Shown here one piece after another: positions 1 through 7,331 of a DNA stretch of 64,000 bases; within the stretch, counting starts at the first letter, position 1, and the number at the start of each line of letters is the position of its first letter. Origin of the DNA: Roseisalinus antarcticus (lineage in GTDB: Bacteria > Pseudomonadota > Alphaproteobacteria > Rhodobacterales > Rhodobacteraceae); NCBI RefSeq assembly GCF_900172355.1, contig NZ_FWFZ01000017.1, forward strand, positions 1 through 64,000, written 5' to 3'. The notes beneath the pieces were generated by a model, which did not search any database, was not told the origin of the DNA, and saw only the letters and a list, made by a program, of their open reading frames with translations. Position numbers and translations under genes: made by a program.

Positions 1-69
1 ATGGCTCTTCGGAAAATAGGGCCTCAGCCGCGCCATCTGAGCCTCGCTCAGCCAATACAGATCGCTCAT
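1..69 (-). CDS. IS5-type transposase, N-terminal 23 residues (cut by window edge)
   Basis: Reading leftward from an ATG at 69 gives MSDLYWLSEAQMARLRPYF and then KSH before the window ends. This opening (a short SDL-W-L followed by a QM-RL-PYFP-SHG stretch) is the familiar N-terminus of IS5-family transposases common in Rhodobacteraceae. A purine-rich AAAGGGGG ribosome-binding site lies just upstream (about 76-83 on this strand). The rest of the element is to the left of the window, so whether it is intact cannot be judged. The outer end of the element is probably near 130-146, where the sequence changes to unrelated DNA around a CTAG; that boundary is inferred. Confidence 0.75.
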   Translation of the reverse strand, partial: MSDLYWLSEAQMARLRPYFPKSH

Positions 70-369
70 CATGCCCCCTTTGGTTCGGGGACGATGAATC
101 ACGCAGACCGCGCAGCCTCAACCCGTTGAATGGGTCCTGAGTCTAGCAAGCCCGGCTGCATCTTTGCCTGCGTCACGAAACCATTGGAACGCTGCCGAAT
201 ACATCCAGCCGATCCTGCCTGGCCCGGTCCGATGCCAGGTCGGGATCGCACTCCACGGCTTTGAAGGCATGATACGTCGCCTATCGGCAGATTTGCGATG
301 CAAATCGCCTGCCGGCCAATGGATGGTGCGATCCCCAGAACCCGGCAGATTGGCCTTCGCCATTGTCAC

Positions 370-585
370 TCGGACAAATGGCGTTCCAGTGGCAAAGCAC
401 CATGGACAGAACGGTGATCGTCAATGAACGCGATCATTTGCGGACGGGGCGGTCGAGCTCCGCCGCAGCGAAATATGCATTCGTCAGTGGGCTCGAACCA
501 GTGGCGCCTTCACTGGCTTGCCCTTCTTCAGGATCTCGTTGGCATGCCCGAAGTCACGGTTCTCACGCTCCAAGGCGCTCGCCAT
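370..585 (-). pseudogene. decayed IS3-type transposase fragment (orfA/orfB junction)
   Basis: On the minus strand a short stretch at about 519-585 reads ALERENRDFGHANEILKK, the conserved coiled-coil end of an IS3-type orfA. After an interrupting 31-bp repeat, the next pieces read AYFAAAELDRP and MIAFIDDHRSVHGALPLE, which resemble the orfA/orfB junction. Frames are broken and stops intervene, so nothing functional is encoded. The interruption lies exactly between the EILKK and AYFAAAELDR blocks, which are normally contiguous, so the repeat looks inserted. Confidence 0.6.
488..518. repeat. 31-bp direct repeat, copy A
   Basis: The segment begins TGGGCTCGAACCAGTGGCGC and recurs at 586-616 with a single mismatch (C at 513, A at 611). 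The two copies are 98 bp apart and flank the surviving IS3-type orfA fragment. Copy A contains CCAGTG and CACTGG as a 6-bp inverted repeat around GCGCCTT, so it could fold. Confidence 0.8.
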
Positions 586-616
586 TGGGCTCGAACCAGT
601 GGCGCCTTCAATGGCT
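586..616. repeat. 31-bp direct repeat, copy B
   Basis: Second copy of the repeat at 488-518, one mismatch. It is flanked by CCATT on the left and AATGG on the right, so copy B sits inside a slightly larger imperfect inverted repeat (about 582-615). It marks the other side of the IS3-type orfA remnant. Confidence 0.8.
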
Positions 617-680
617 CGCTCCGTGCCTTCTCCTCGCTCGTCGGTCCGGACAGTTCGCCTGCATCACGCGCGGCGCGACG

Positions 681-917
681 ACACCAGGCATGACCCGCGG
701 GCCGCAGCATCCTCTCCATGAAGCCCGTTGTCTGCCTCAGCGGCAGGCCGAACAGCACCTTGATTGTCGGGCAAGCCTGGATGGCGGAGTCGCTGTAGAC
801 CAGCTGTGCGCCGCGCTTGCTGGACAGCGCCGCATGCCACGGCGTCGACGGGTCGCACCGGACGGTCGACGATCCGCGCACGCGCAGCGCAGCGTCGTAG
901 CCGGACCAGCTCAGGGC
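681..917 (-). pseudogene. IS5-type (IS903-like) transposase N-terminal remnant
   Basis: The minus-strand translation includes WSGYDAALRVRGSSTVRCD, then KRGAQLVYSDSAIQACPTIK and LFGLPLRQTTGFMERMLR. This matches the start of IS5-family (IS903-type) transposases, which usually read W-YN-AL--RG-LT-W, G-----YSD-AI---L-----F-L-LRQ--GF. The reading collapses after about 681, and no DDE catalytic half follows, so it is a truncated relic. It differs in type from the element at 1-69, so at least two insertion events have scarred this interval. Confidence 0.7.
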
Positions 918-1078
918 GCGGTAGCGGCTCGGTGCAGGCCTGGACATGCCGCTCGGCCATGGCGCCGCACCCGCCATGTGAAACCAGGGGGCGGCTTCGT
1001 TCAACAACGTCGCGTGCGGGGCAACGAACGGCAGCAATGTCCGCAGGTCGGACCAGCACGACTGGCAGGCGCCCTCAA

Positions 1079-1101
1079 AAATATCAGACGATTCGATATT
1101 T
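1079..1101. promoter_or_regulatory. candidate operator upstream of first substrate-binding gene
   Basis: AAATATC (1079-1085) and GATATTT (1095-1101) form a perfect 7-bp inverted repeat with a 9-base spacer in an AT-rich pocket about 90 bp before the start of the substrate-binding-protein gene. Position suggests a regulator site or promoter element. The binding protein is unknown; the AraC-type regulator at 5272 is one candidate, although AraC proteins often prefer direct repeats. Confidence 0.4.
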
Positions 1102-1192
1102 CGGACAACATTGCGCTATCGCGACCGGCGCTGTCGTCATGCTCAGCTTGCACCCAGTTTCCGTAACGGAAGCGGTCTCACCAAGGAGGAAG

Positions 1193-2461
1193 ATGATGAC
1201 AGCCCGTACACTGCGATTGACGACGGCTTCCGCGCTCGTGGCGCTTGTCGCCGGCGGGGCGTTTGCCCAGGACGGAGAGCCCCTGAAGATCGGCATTCTC
1301 GCAACGCTCGAAGGCACCTACACCGCGCTGGGAGAGGACGGCATCCGCGGCGTCGAAACCGCGCTGCAGGAGGCCGGCATGGCGGCCGCCGGCCGGCCCA
1401 TCGAGATGATCGTGCAATCGACCGACACCACGCCCGACAGCGCCGTGCGCGGCGCGCGCAAGCTGGTCGAGCAGGATGGCGTGGACATCGTGATCGGCCC
1501 CCTGTCGGGGTCGGAGGGGATCGCGATCCGCGACTATTCCAAGACCCAGCCGGACGTGACCTTCATCAACGGCATCTCGGGCGCGATGGAGACGACCTAT
1601 GTCGATCCCTCCGAGAACTTCTTCCGGTTCAACACGGACGGGGCCCAGTGGTCCGCCGGCCTCGGCGACTACATCTTCAACGAGAAGGGCTATGAGTTCA
1701 TCGCGACCGTGGGCGAGGATTATTCCTTCGTCTACACCCAGGTCTTCGGCCTCGTGACCGAGTTCTGCCAGGCCGGCGGCACCGTGACCGACCGCTTCTG
1801 GGTGCCGCTGGGCACGAAGGATTTCGGCTCGATCATCGCCGCATTGCCCGACGACGTGGATGCGATCTATCTCGGCCTCGGCGGCGGGGACGCGATCAAC
1901 TTCCTCAACCAGTACCAGCAGGCCGGCGGCAGCGCCAACCTGATCGGCGGCTCGATCATGGTCGACCAGTCGATCCTGCAATCGGGCGGCTCCGCCAAGG
2001 AGGCGCTGATCGGCACGCCCTCGTCCGGCATGATGGCCGACGCCTGGGAAAACGAGGGCTGGCAGGAGTTCGTCTCGCTCTATCAGGACACGTTCGAGCC
2101 TGATCAGCGCTTCCCCTCGCCGTCGCTCTTCGCGCTGGGCTACTACAACTCGACGCTGGCGATGCTGCAATGCGTCGATGAGACCGGCGGCGATCTGGGC
2201 GAAGGCCAGGCGGCCTTCCGCGAGTGCCTGTCCAGCATGACGCTCGAGGCGCCGAACGGCACGATCACGCTGGACGAGAACCGCCAGGCGATCGGCAACA
2301 ACTTCGTCACCGAAGTGGTCGAGCAGGAAGACGGCTCGCTTGCGACCCAGGTCGTGGCGGTGGTCGAGGACGTCAACCAGACGCTGGGCCTCGACCCGGC
2401 GGCGTTCGACGCGATCGGGCTGCCCGGCCGCGAAATTCCGGCCTGCCAGACCTCGTACTGA
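1193..2461 (+). CDS. branched-chain-amino-acid-type ABC transporter substrate-binding protein
   Basis: A 422-residue periplasmic solute-binding protein of the LivJ/AmiC-like class (Peripla_BP_6). The start is the ATG at 1193, with AAGGAGGA immediately upstream; an ATG at 1196 is equally possible. Residues 1-24 are a typical Sec signal (MMTARTLRLTTASALVAL followed by a small-residue AFAQ cleavage region). The mature protein begins with LKIGILATLEGTYTALGED, the LivJ-type first strand. It should deliver its ligand to the permeases at 6306 and 7332, although it is separated from them by two dehydrogenase genes and a regulator. A strong stem-loop follows the stop. The ligand cannot be deduced; this family binds amino acids, amides, aromatic acids and others. 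Confidence 0.9.
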   Translation: MMTARTLRLTTASALVALVAGGAFAQDGEPLKIGILATLEGTYTALGEDGIRGVETALQEAGMAAAGRPIEMIVQSTDTTPDSAVRGARKLVEQDGVDIVIGPLSGSEGIAIRDYSKTQPDVTFINGISGAMETTYVDPSENFFRFNTDGAQWSAGLGDYIFNEKGYEFIATVGEDYSFVYTQVFGLVTEFCQAGGTVTDRFWVPLGTKDFGSIIAALPDDVDAIYLGLGGGDAINFLNQYQQAGGSANLIGGSIMVDQSILQSGGSAKEALIGTPSSGMMADAWENEGWQEFVSLYQDTFEPDQRFPSPSLFALGYYNSTLAMLQCVDETGGDLGEGQAAFRECLSSMTLEAPNGTITLDENRQAIGNNFVTEVVEQEDGSLATQVVAVVEDVNQTLGLDPAAFDAIGLPGREIPACQTSY

Positions 2462-2471
2462 GCCCGACAAG

Positions 2472-2507
2472 GGGCCGCCCGGTGTGCATGTGCGCACCGG
2501 GCGGCCC
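2472..2507 (+). terminator. stem-loop after substrate-binding gene
   Basis: GGGCCGCCCGGTG (2472-2484) and CACCGGGCGGCCC (2495-2507) form a perfect 13-bp stem with a 10-base loop just after the stop at 2461. There is no T-run, so it may be an mRNA-stabilising or partial-termination hairpin that keeps the binding protein in excess of downstream products. Confidence 0.7.
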
Positions 2508-2576
2508 GTTCGCCGCCTCCGCGCCCCTCTGCGGAGTTGTCACTGCAACGTCTGCCGGTGGGGCTGTGTCGCGCCC

Positions 2577-3689
2577 GTGACCCTGATTTCTCTCACATCG
2601 CGGATCCATTTCGCGGCCGACCTGCTCGAGGAGGCCCTGCGGGCCGAGATCGAGTCGAATGGGCTGCAGCACCTGGTCCTGGTCTGCGACGCCGACCTGG
2701 CCGAGGCCGAATGCGCCCAGCGCGTGCGCGCCGGCATCCCACGCCAGGTCGCGGTCGCGCTGGTGGCCGCCGGCGACACGGACAGCAAGTACGACGTGCT
2801 CGACGCCGCGCTGGAGCGGGCCGATCCGAGCGCCTGCGACGCGGTGGTGGCCTTCGGCTCCTCCCGCGCCATCGCCTTCGGGCGCAAGTGCCGCCAGGGG
2901 CTGGCCGCGGCGCGGCACGCGAACCTCACCCAGGCCGAGCGCCTGAAAACCACCGAGCGCGATCTGCTGCCCAGCCTCATGGTGGTGCCGGGGCCCGACG
3001 GGCTGCCAAATCCCTGCCGGGCAAGCATTTCGCGCGGCATGCCGGGCGGGATCGGCAAGGCGCAACCGCCGACCGTCATCATCTGCGATCCGACCCTGCT
3101 GGCCGCAGCGGAGGCACCGCAGCTGGCCAGCGCCTTTGCCGATGCGCTGGGTCGCTGTCTCGAGGTGCTGCTGCACGACAGTTTCAATCCCGTGGCCGAC
3201 GGGCTCGCGCTGGAGGGGATCCGGCGGGCGCTGCAGGCCCGGACCCCGCAAGAGCGCACACCCGCGGCCCGACGCCGCGACCTGATGGCGGCGAGCCTGA
3301 ATGCCGCGCTGGCCCAGTCCAAGGGGCCGGGAATCATCCAGGCCTTCGTCGATGCGATAAACGACGTGACCGGGGCCTGGGCCGACGGCGGGGCGGTGCG
3401 GCGCATCCTCGTGCCGCCGCTGATGTCCGTGCGCGGCGCCGTGCCGGGTGCTGTCGCGGGCCTGTTGGCCGAGCTTTTCGGGACCGCCCGGCAGGACGCG
3501 ATCGGCCCCGGCCTCGCGACGCTGATGGACGGGCTGCCCCTGCCCCCGGATTTCGCCGCGCTCGGCATTCCGGCGGGCAAGCTGGACGAGGCCGTGGCCC
3601 ATCTTTGCGCCGCGCCCGACGTGGACCTGCCCGCGCCCAACCGACTGACCGAGATCTTCGGGCCAAGACTGGCGGGGGTGCCATCGTGA
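2577..3689 (+). CDS. iron-containing alcohol dehydrogenase-like protein, metal site degenerate
   Basis: A 370-residue protein with the layout of the Fe-ADH/dehydroquinate-synthase fold. The N-terminal nucleotide part has DSKYDVLDAALERA and VVAFGSSRAIAFGRK, the counterpart of the usual GGGS-xD-AK turn. A middle segment reads NPVADGLALEGIRRAL, the counterpart of the NP--DALALEAI helix. The metal-binding positions are poorly conserved: the usual DAL-HA-E reads DALGRCLE, and the usual HG---G---PHV segment reads GAVPGAVAGLL, so the expected histidines are missing. Either it no longer binds iron or it has another role. The start is a GTG at 2577 (inferred), and the stop overlaps the GTG of the aldehyde dehydrogenase, so the two are translationally coupled. 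Family 0.7 sure; dehydrogenase activity doubtful. Confidence 0.65.
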   Translation: MTLISLTSRIHFAADLLEEALRAEIESNGLQHLVLVCDADLAEAECAQRVRAGIPRQVAVALVAAGDTDSKYDVLDAALERADPSACDAVVAFGSSRAIAFGRKCRQGLAAARHANLTQAERLKTTERDLLPSLMVVPGPDGLPNPCRASISRGMPGGIGKAQPPTVIICDPTLLAAAEAPQLASAFADALGRCLEVLLHDSFNPVADGLALEGIRRALQARTPQERTPAARRRDLMAASLNAALAQSKGPGIIQAFVDAINDVTGAWADGGAVRRILVPPLMSVRGAVPGAVAGLLAELFGTARQDAIGPGLATLMDGLPLPPDFAALGIPAGKLDEAVAHLCAAPDVDLPAPNRLTEIFGPRLAGVPS

Positions 3690-5119
3690 AACCCCTGCTG
3701 ATCGACGGCGACTGGCTGACCACGGGGACCGCGGCCGAGAACGTCAGCCCGTCCGACATCTCGGATCGGATCGACAGCCATGCCCAGGCCGGCCGCGCCG
3801 AGGCCGAGGCCGCCGTCCGCGCCGCACGGGGGGCGCTGGACGACTGGGCGCACAGCACCCCGGCCCGGCGCCACGCGGTGCTCAAGCACGTCGGCGACGA
3901 GCTGATGGCGCGGCGCGAGGAGCTGGGCGAATTGCTGGCCCGCGAAGAGGGCAAGACCCGCGCGGAAGGCATCGCCGAGACCCGGCGCGCCGCGCAGATC
4001 TTCGACTTCTTCGCCGGCGAGGCGATGCGCCTGAGCGGAGAGATCCTGCCCTCGGTCCGGCCCGGCGTCGGCATCGAGATGACCCGCGAGCCGGTGGGCG
4101 TCGTCGGCGTCATCACGCCCTGGAACTTTCCGCTTGCGATCCCGGCGTGGAAGATCGCCCCGGCGCTGGCCTGGGGCAACACGGTGGTCTTCAAACCCGC
4201 CGAGCTGGTGCCCGGATCGGCCTGGGCGCTGGCCGAGATCCTGTCGCGCTCGGGCCTGCCGGCGGGCGCGTTCAACCTGGTGACCGGGCCGGGCGGCGCG
4301 GTGGGCGGGGCGATGCTGGCGTCGCCCGATCTCGACGCGATCACCTTCACCGGGTCAGAGGCGACCGGGACGCTGGTGGAACAGGCAAGCCTGCGCCACG
4401 GCCACAAGGTCCAGCTCGAGATGGGCGGGCAGAACCCGTTGATCGTGCTGGACGACGCGGATCTGGACCTCGCCGTGGCTTGCGCCGTGGACGGCGCGTT
4501 TCACCAGACCGGCCAGCGGTGCAGCGCCACCTCGCGCATCATCGTGACCGAAGCCATCCACGGCCGCTTCGTGGAGGATCTGACGACGCGGGTCCGGGCC
4601 CTGCGGGTGGGTCACGCGCTGGACCCCGACACCCAGATCGGCCCGCTCGCCTCGGCCGAGCGGATCGAGGAGGTCACCGCGCAGATCGCCCGCGCCCGGC
4701 GCGAGGGCGGCAACCTGCGCTGCGGCGGAGAGCCCGTGGCCTGCCGCACCCAGGGCCATTTCCTGGCCCCCGCCCTTTTCACCGACACGACGCCCGAGAT
4801 GACGATCAACCGCGAGGAGGTGTTCGGCCCCGTCGCCTCGGTCATCCGGGTGCGCGACTACGAGGAGGCGCTGGCCGTCGCCAACGACACGCGGTTCGGG
4901 CTGACCGCCGGGATCGTGACGACCTCGTTGCGGCACGCGACCCATTTCAAGCGCCACGCCCAGGCCGGCGTGGTGATGGTCAACCTGCCCACGGCCGGGC
5001 TCGACCCCCACGTGGCCTTCGGCGGGCGCAAGGGCTCCAGCCGCGGGCCGATGGAACAGGGGCGCCAGGCCGCCGAGTTCTTCACGATCCTCAAGACGGC
5101 CTATACCGCGGCCGGCTGA
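3686..5119 (+). CDS. NAD(P)-dependent aldehyde dehydrogenase
   Basis: A 477-residue aldehyde dehydrogenase of usual length. The start GTG at 3686 overlaps the previous stop. Motifs in order: GVVGVITPWNFPLAIPAWK (cofactor-binding segment), VVFKPAELVPG (NADP/NAD lysine region), AITFTGSEATG, VQLEMGGQNPLIVLDDAD with the catalytic general-base Glu, FHQTGQRCSATSRIIV with the nucleophilic Cys, and EEVFGPVASV near the C-terminus. The QRC-A-SR context is typical of the alpha-ketoglutaric-semialdehyde dehydrogenase branch, so oxidation of a semialdehyde acid is the likeliest role. It is paired with the Fe-ADH-like gene, which suggests the two act on the same alcohol/aldehyde intermediate; that is inference. 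Confidence 0.9.
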   Translation: MKPLLIDGDWLTTGTAAENVSPSDISDRIDSHAQAGRAEAEAAVRAARGALDDWAHSTPARRHAVLKHVGDELMARREELGELLAREEGKTRAEGIAETRRAAQIFDFFAGEAMRLSGEILPSVRPGVGIEMTREPVGVVGVITPWNFPLAIPAWKIAPALAWGNTVVFKPAELVPGSAWALAEILSRSGLPAGAFNLVTGPGGAVGGAMLASPDLDAITFTGSEATGTLVEQASLRHGHKVQLEMGGQNPLIVLDDADLDLAVACAVDGAFHQTGQRCSATSRIIVTEAIHGRFVEDLTTRVRALRVGHALDPDTQIGPLASAERIEEVTAQIARARREGGNLRCGGEPVACRTQGHFLAPALFTDTTPEMTINREEVFGPVASVIRVRDYEEALAVANDTRFGLTAGIVTTSLRHATHFKRHAQAGVVMVNLPTAGLDPHVAFGGRKGSSRGPMEQGRQAAEFFTILKTAYTAAG

Positions 5120-5131
5120 AAGGCCTGTCCA

Positions 5132-5150
5132 CGGGCCCGCAAGAGGCCCG
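5132..5150 (+). terminator. weak terminator-like hairpin after aldehyde dehydrogenase
   Basis: CGGGCC (5132-5137) and GGCCCG (5145-5150) form a 6-bp stem with a 7-base loop, followed within 20 bases by a T-rich stretch (TTCGTCTTATTTT). The following 120 bases are AT-richer than their surroundings and probably contain the promoter of the AraC-type gene. Confidence 0.35.
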
Positions 5151-5271
5151 CATACCAATTCGTCTTATTTTCGGCGGATGCGCATTGCATCGAATCGAAA
5201 GCGCGGGTCCTACTTTGAAAACAGAATAACAAGTAAGCGCATTTATCGCGCAGTGGGGGGATATCGGTGAC

Positions 5272-6093
5272 ATGAGCAAGGCGCTCGCGGTAAGCCATGG
5301 CGAATTCGGCCGGGCGGCAGTCTATGAACTTGACAGGACGATATCCACCCACGCGCACCGCGAGGGGCATCTGATCTTCTGGATCGGCGGCGCCCCCGCC
5401 GACGTGCAGGTCGGCCGCGAGCGGTTCTCCTGTGACGGGCAGATGGCCACCGCGGTCAGCCCCTGGGCCCCGCATTCGTTCCACGCCCCCCATTCCGAGC
5501 CTTGCGCCTGCCTCGTCCTCTACATCAAGCCCATGTGGTTTCTCGAACATGCGGCCAAGGCGGAATTCTCGCTGGCCTTCGGCCGGGCGCGGCTGCAGGT
5601 CACGCCCCAGATCGCGAGCCTCGTTCACCTTCTGGCGGCGGGAATGCTGGACGACAGCACCCAGTCGGGGATCAACGGGCTGCTGTTCGAGTTGGCGCAC
5701 CATTGCTACGAGGTGTCTTGGCGCGGCCAGCGCCGCCCGGGCTTTCTGTCCACGCGGCGGGGCCTGTCGGATTTCCGGGTGCGGCGGTCGCAGCAGCTCA
5801 TGCGCGAGGCGCTATCGACCCATCCGGGGATGGATGCGCTCGCCTCCGAGGTCGGCCTGTCGCGGCCCCATTTCTTTCGCCTTTTCAAGGAGCAGACCGG
5901 CGTCACGCCGAACCTCTATTTCAACACCCTGCGATCGGAAGCGGCGATCGACGACCTGATGTCCAGCGACAAGTCGATCACCGACATCGGCTTTGATCTC
6001 GGCTTTGCGAGCCAGGCCTCGTTCACCCGGTTCTTTTCGCTCAACGTCGGGATCTCGCCGACGGATTATCGCCGCGTGGCCCATCTGCACTAG
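5272..6093 (+). CDS. AraC/XylS-family transcriptional regulator
   Basis: A 273-residue regulator. The N-terminal 150 residues look like an AraC ligand-binding cupin (STHAHREGHLIFWIGG, then a histidine-containing VSPWAPHSFHAP). The C-terminal 100 residues form the two helix-turn-helix DNA-binding unit: MDALASEVGLSRPHFFRLFK then ITDIGFDLGFASQASFTRFF and the closing ISPTDYRR. The ATG at 5272 follows a GGGGGG purine run at a suitable distance. Lying inside the transport/catabolic operon between the dehydrogenases and the permease genes, it is the obvious local regulator, probably activating when it binds the imported compound or a product. Ligand and sites are unknown. Confidence 0.92.
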   Translation: MSKALAVSHGEFGRAAVYELDRTISTHAHREGHLIFWIGGAPADVQVGRERFSCDGQMATAVSPWAPHSFHAPHSEPCACLVLYIKPMWFLEHAAKAEFSLAFGRARLQVTPQIASLVHLLAAGMLDDSTQSGINGLLFELAHHCYEVSWRGQRRPGFLSTRRGLSDFRVRRSQQLMREALSTHPGMDALASEVGLSRPHFFRLFKEQTGVTPNLYFNTLRSEAAIDDLMSSDKSITDIGFDLGFASQASFTRFFSLNVGISPTDYRRVAHLH

Positions 6094-6108
6094 CGTCGCC
6101 CTGCCTGC

Positions 6109-6130
6109 GCCGTGCGTCCCACCGCACGGC
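6109..6130 (+). terminator. hairpin after the AraC-type gene
   Basis: GCCGTGCG (6109-6116) and CGCACGGC (6123-6130) form a perfect 8-bp stem with a 6-base loop 16 bases past the stop. A short TTTT occurs a few bases later. It probably ends or attenuates the regulator message before the permease operon. Confidence 0.5.
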
Positions 6131-6252
6131 CGCGCCGTGATTTTCCGATGATCCGTCACAGTTTCAGACTTCTGGATATGCCGGGCAAAGTCAGTTCCCT
6201 CTAACCTCCCCGAAAGGTCCAGGGGAGCGGACCGGATGAGGGAGGACGACCC

Positions 6253-6309
6253 GTGCGATTCACAGCAACGGCCGGCTGGCTTGTCCCGACCCGGCGTCGC
6301 GCCGAATGA
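6253..6309 (+). CDS. possible 18-residue leader peptide coupled to livH
   Basis: A GTG at 6253 lies 6 bases past a good GGGAGGA Shine-Dalgarno (6240-6246) and opens a frame reading VRFTATAGWLVPTRRRAE, ending with TGA at 6307. That stop overlaps the ATG of livH (6306) as ATGA. The permease gene has no obvious ribosome-binding site of its own, so ribosomes finishing this short frame would be the natural source of initiation for it. The peptide has no recognisable family; it may simply be a translation-coupling device. Confidence 0.4.
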   Translation: MRFTATAGWLVPTRRRAE

Positions 6310-7328
6310 GGGACTGGGCGCGAGCACATCCGATCTGGACCGGGATCGCGGCGCTTCTGGTGCTGATCCTGCTCTATCTGATCCTGGCGGTCTGGCCGGA
6401 GTGGATCGACAGCATCCTACGGTCCAAGAAGATCTTCCTCAGCGCCCTTTTCAACGGCATCACCCTGGGCGGGCTCTATTTCCTGGTCGCCTCCGGGTTC
6501 ACGCTGATCTTCGGGCTGATGCGCAACGTGAACCTCGCCCATGGCTCGCTTTACCTGATGGGCGGCTACATCGGGTATTACGTCTCCTACACCACCGGCT
6601 ACTGGTTGCTGGCCTTTCCGATCGCCTTCGTGGTCGTGGGCTTCGTGGGCGTGCTGCTGCAATTCTTCGTCTTCCGGCGGATGGAGGGCGAGGACCTGCG
6701 CCAGACGCTGGTCACCATCGGCATCTCCATCGTCATCGCGGACCTGTTGTTGTGGGTGGTGGGCGGCGATTTCTACGTCATCACCCCGCCCGACTGGCTG
6801 TCGGGGCCGCTCGAGACGGGGATCATCACCTCGCAGCGGGTGCGCAGCTCTGGCGAGGTCACGAATTTCTACCTGTCCTACCCGATGGTGCGGATCGTGA
6901 TCTTTTGCGCCTCGGTGGTGATCGGCGTGGGCATGTGGCTGCTGCTGAACCGCACCCGGATCGGGATGCTGATCCGGGCCGGCGTCGATGACCGGGACAT
7001 GCTGTCGGCCACCGGCGCCCGGATCCAGCTGGTCTTTGCCGGCGTGTTCGCCTTCGGAGCGGGGCTTGCCGGGATGGCGGGCGTCGTCGGCGGCACCTTC
7101 CAGTCGGTCGCGCCGGGCGAGGACATCCGGTTCCTGCTGGCGTCCCTGGTGGTGGTCATCGTGGGCGGCATGGGGTCGATCCCCGGGGCCGCGCTGGGTG
7201 CGCTGCTGATCGGGCTGGCCGAGCAGATCGGGTCGATCTACTTTCCGACCTATGCCGTGGTGCTGACCTTCCTGATCATGGTCGGCGTGCTGGCGTTCCG
7301 GCCGCAGGGCCTGCTGGGGCGGACCTGA
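6306..7328 (+). CDS. livH: branched-chain-amino-acid-type ABC permease LivH
   Basis: A 340-residue inner-membrane permease of the LivH/BPD_transp_2 class. After a first membrane helix (WTGIAALLVLILLYLILAVW) come the hallmark segments NGITLGGLYFLVASGFTLIF and LMRNVNLAHGSLYLMGGY, and the cytoplasmic coupling-helix region GMLIRAGVDDRDMLSATG. The C-terminal half has VVVIVGGMGSIPGAALGALL and ends FRPQGLLGRT, both family hallmarks. It pairs with LivM directly downstream (3-base gap) and uses the two ATPases after that. Its start overlaps the stop of a possible leader peptide. It carries an N-terminal helix extension relative to the shortest family members. Confidence 0.93.
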   Translation: MRDWARAHPIWTGIAALLVLILLYLILAVWPEWIDSILRSKKIFLSALFNGITLGGLYFLVASGFTLIFGLMRNVNLAHGSLYLMGGYIGYYVSYTTGYWLLAFPIAFVVVGFVGVLLQFFVFRRMEGEDLRQTLVTIGISIVIADLLLWVVGGDFYVITPPDWLSGPLETGIITSQRVRSSGEVTNFYLSYPMVRIVIFCASVVIGVGMWLLLNRTRIGMLIRAGVDDRDMLSATGARIQLVFAGVFAFGAGLAGMAGVVGGTFQSVAPGEDIRFLLASLVVVIVGGMGSIPGAALGALLIGLAEQIGSIYFPTYAVVLTFLIMVGVLAFRPQGLLGRT

Positions 7329-7331
7329 CCC

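Larger units (their letters stand above)
1..1192. other. IS-scar interval without intact genes
   Basis: Apart from the transposase edge at 1-69, the two transposase relics and the 31-bp repeats, I see no coding sequence here. The stretch 146-370 and the stretch 920-1070 contain open frames only through high G+C and carry no recognisable motif. The final 110 bases before 1193 are more AT-rich and probably hold the promoter of the first transport operon. Confidence 0.6.

Noticed and set aside
764-1192. Upstream in-frame extension of the first substrate-binding protein
   Set aside because: The extension runs through IS relics and is Arg-rich; a signal peptide and ribosome-binding site place the start at 1193.
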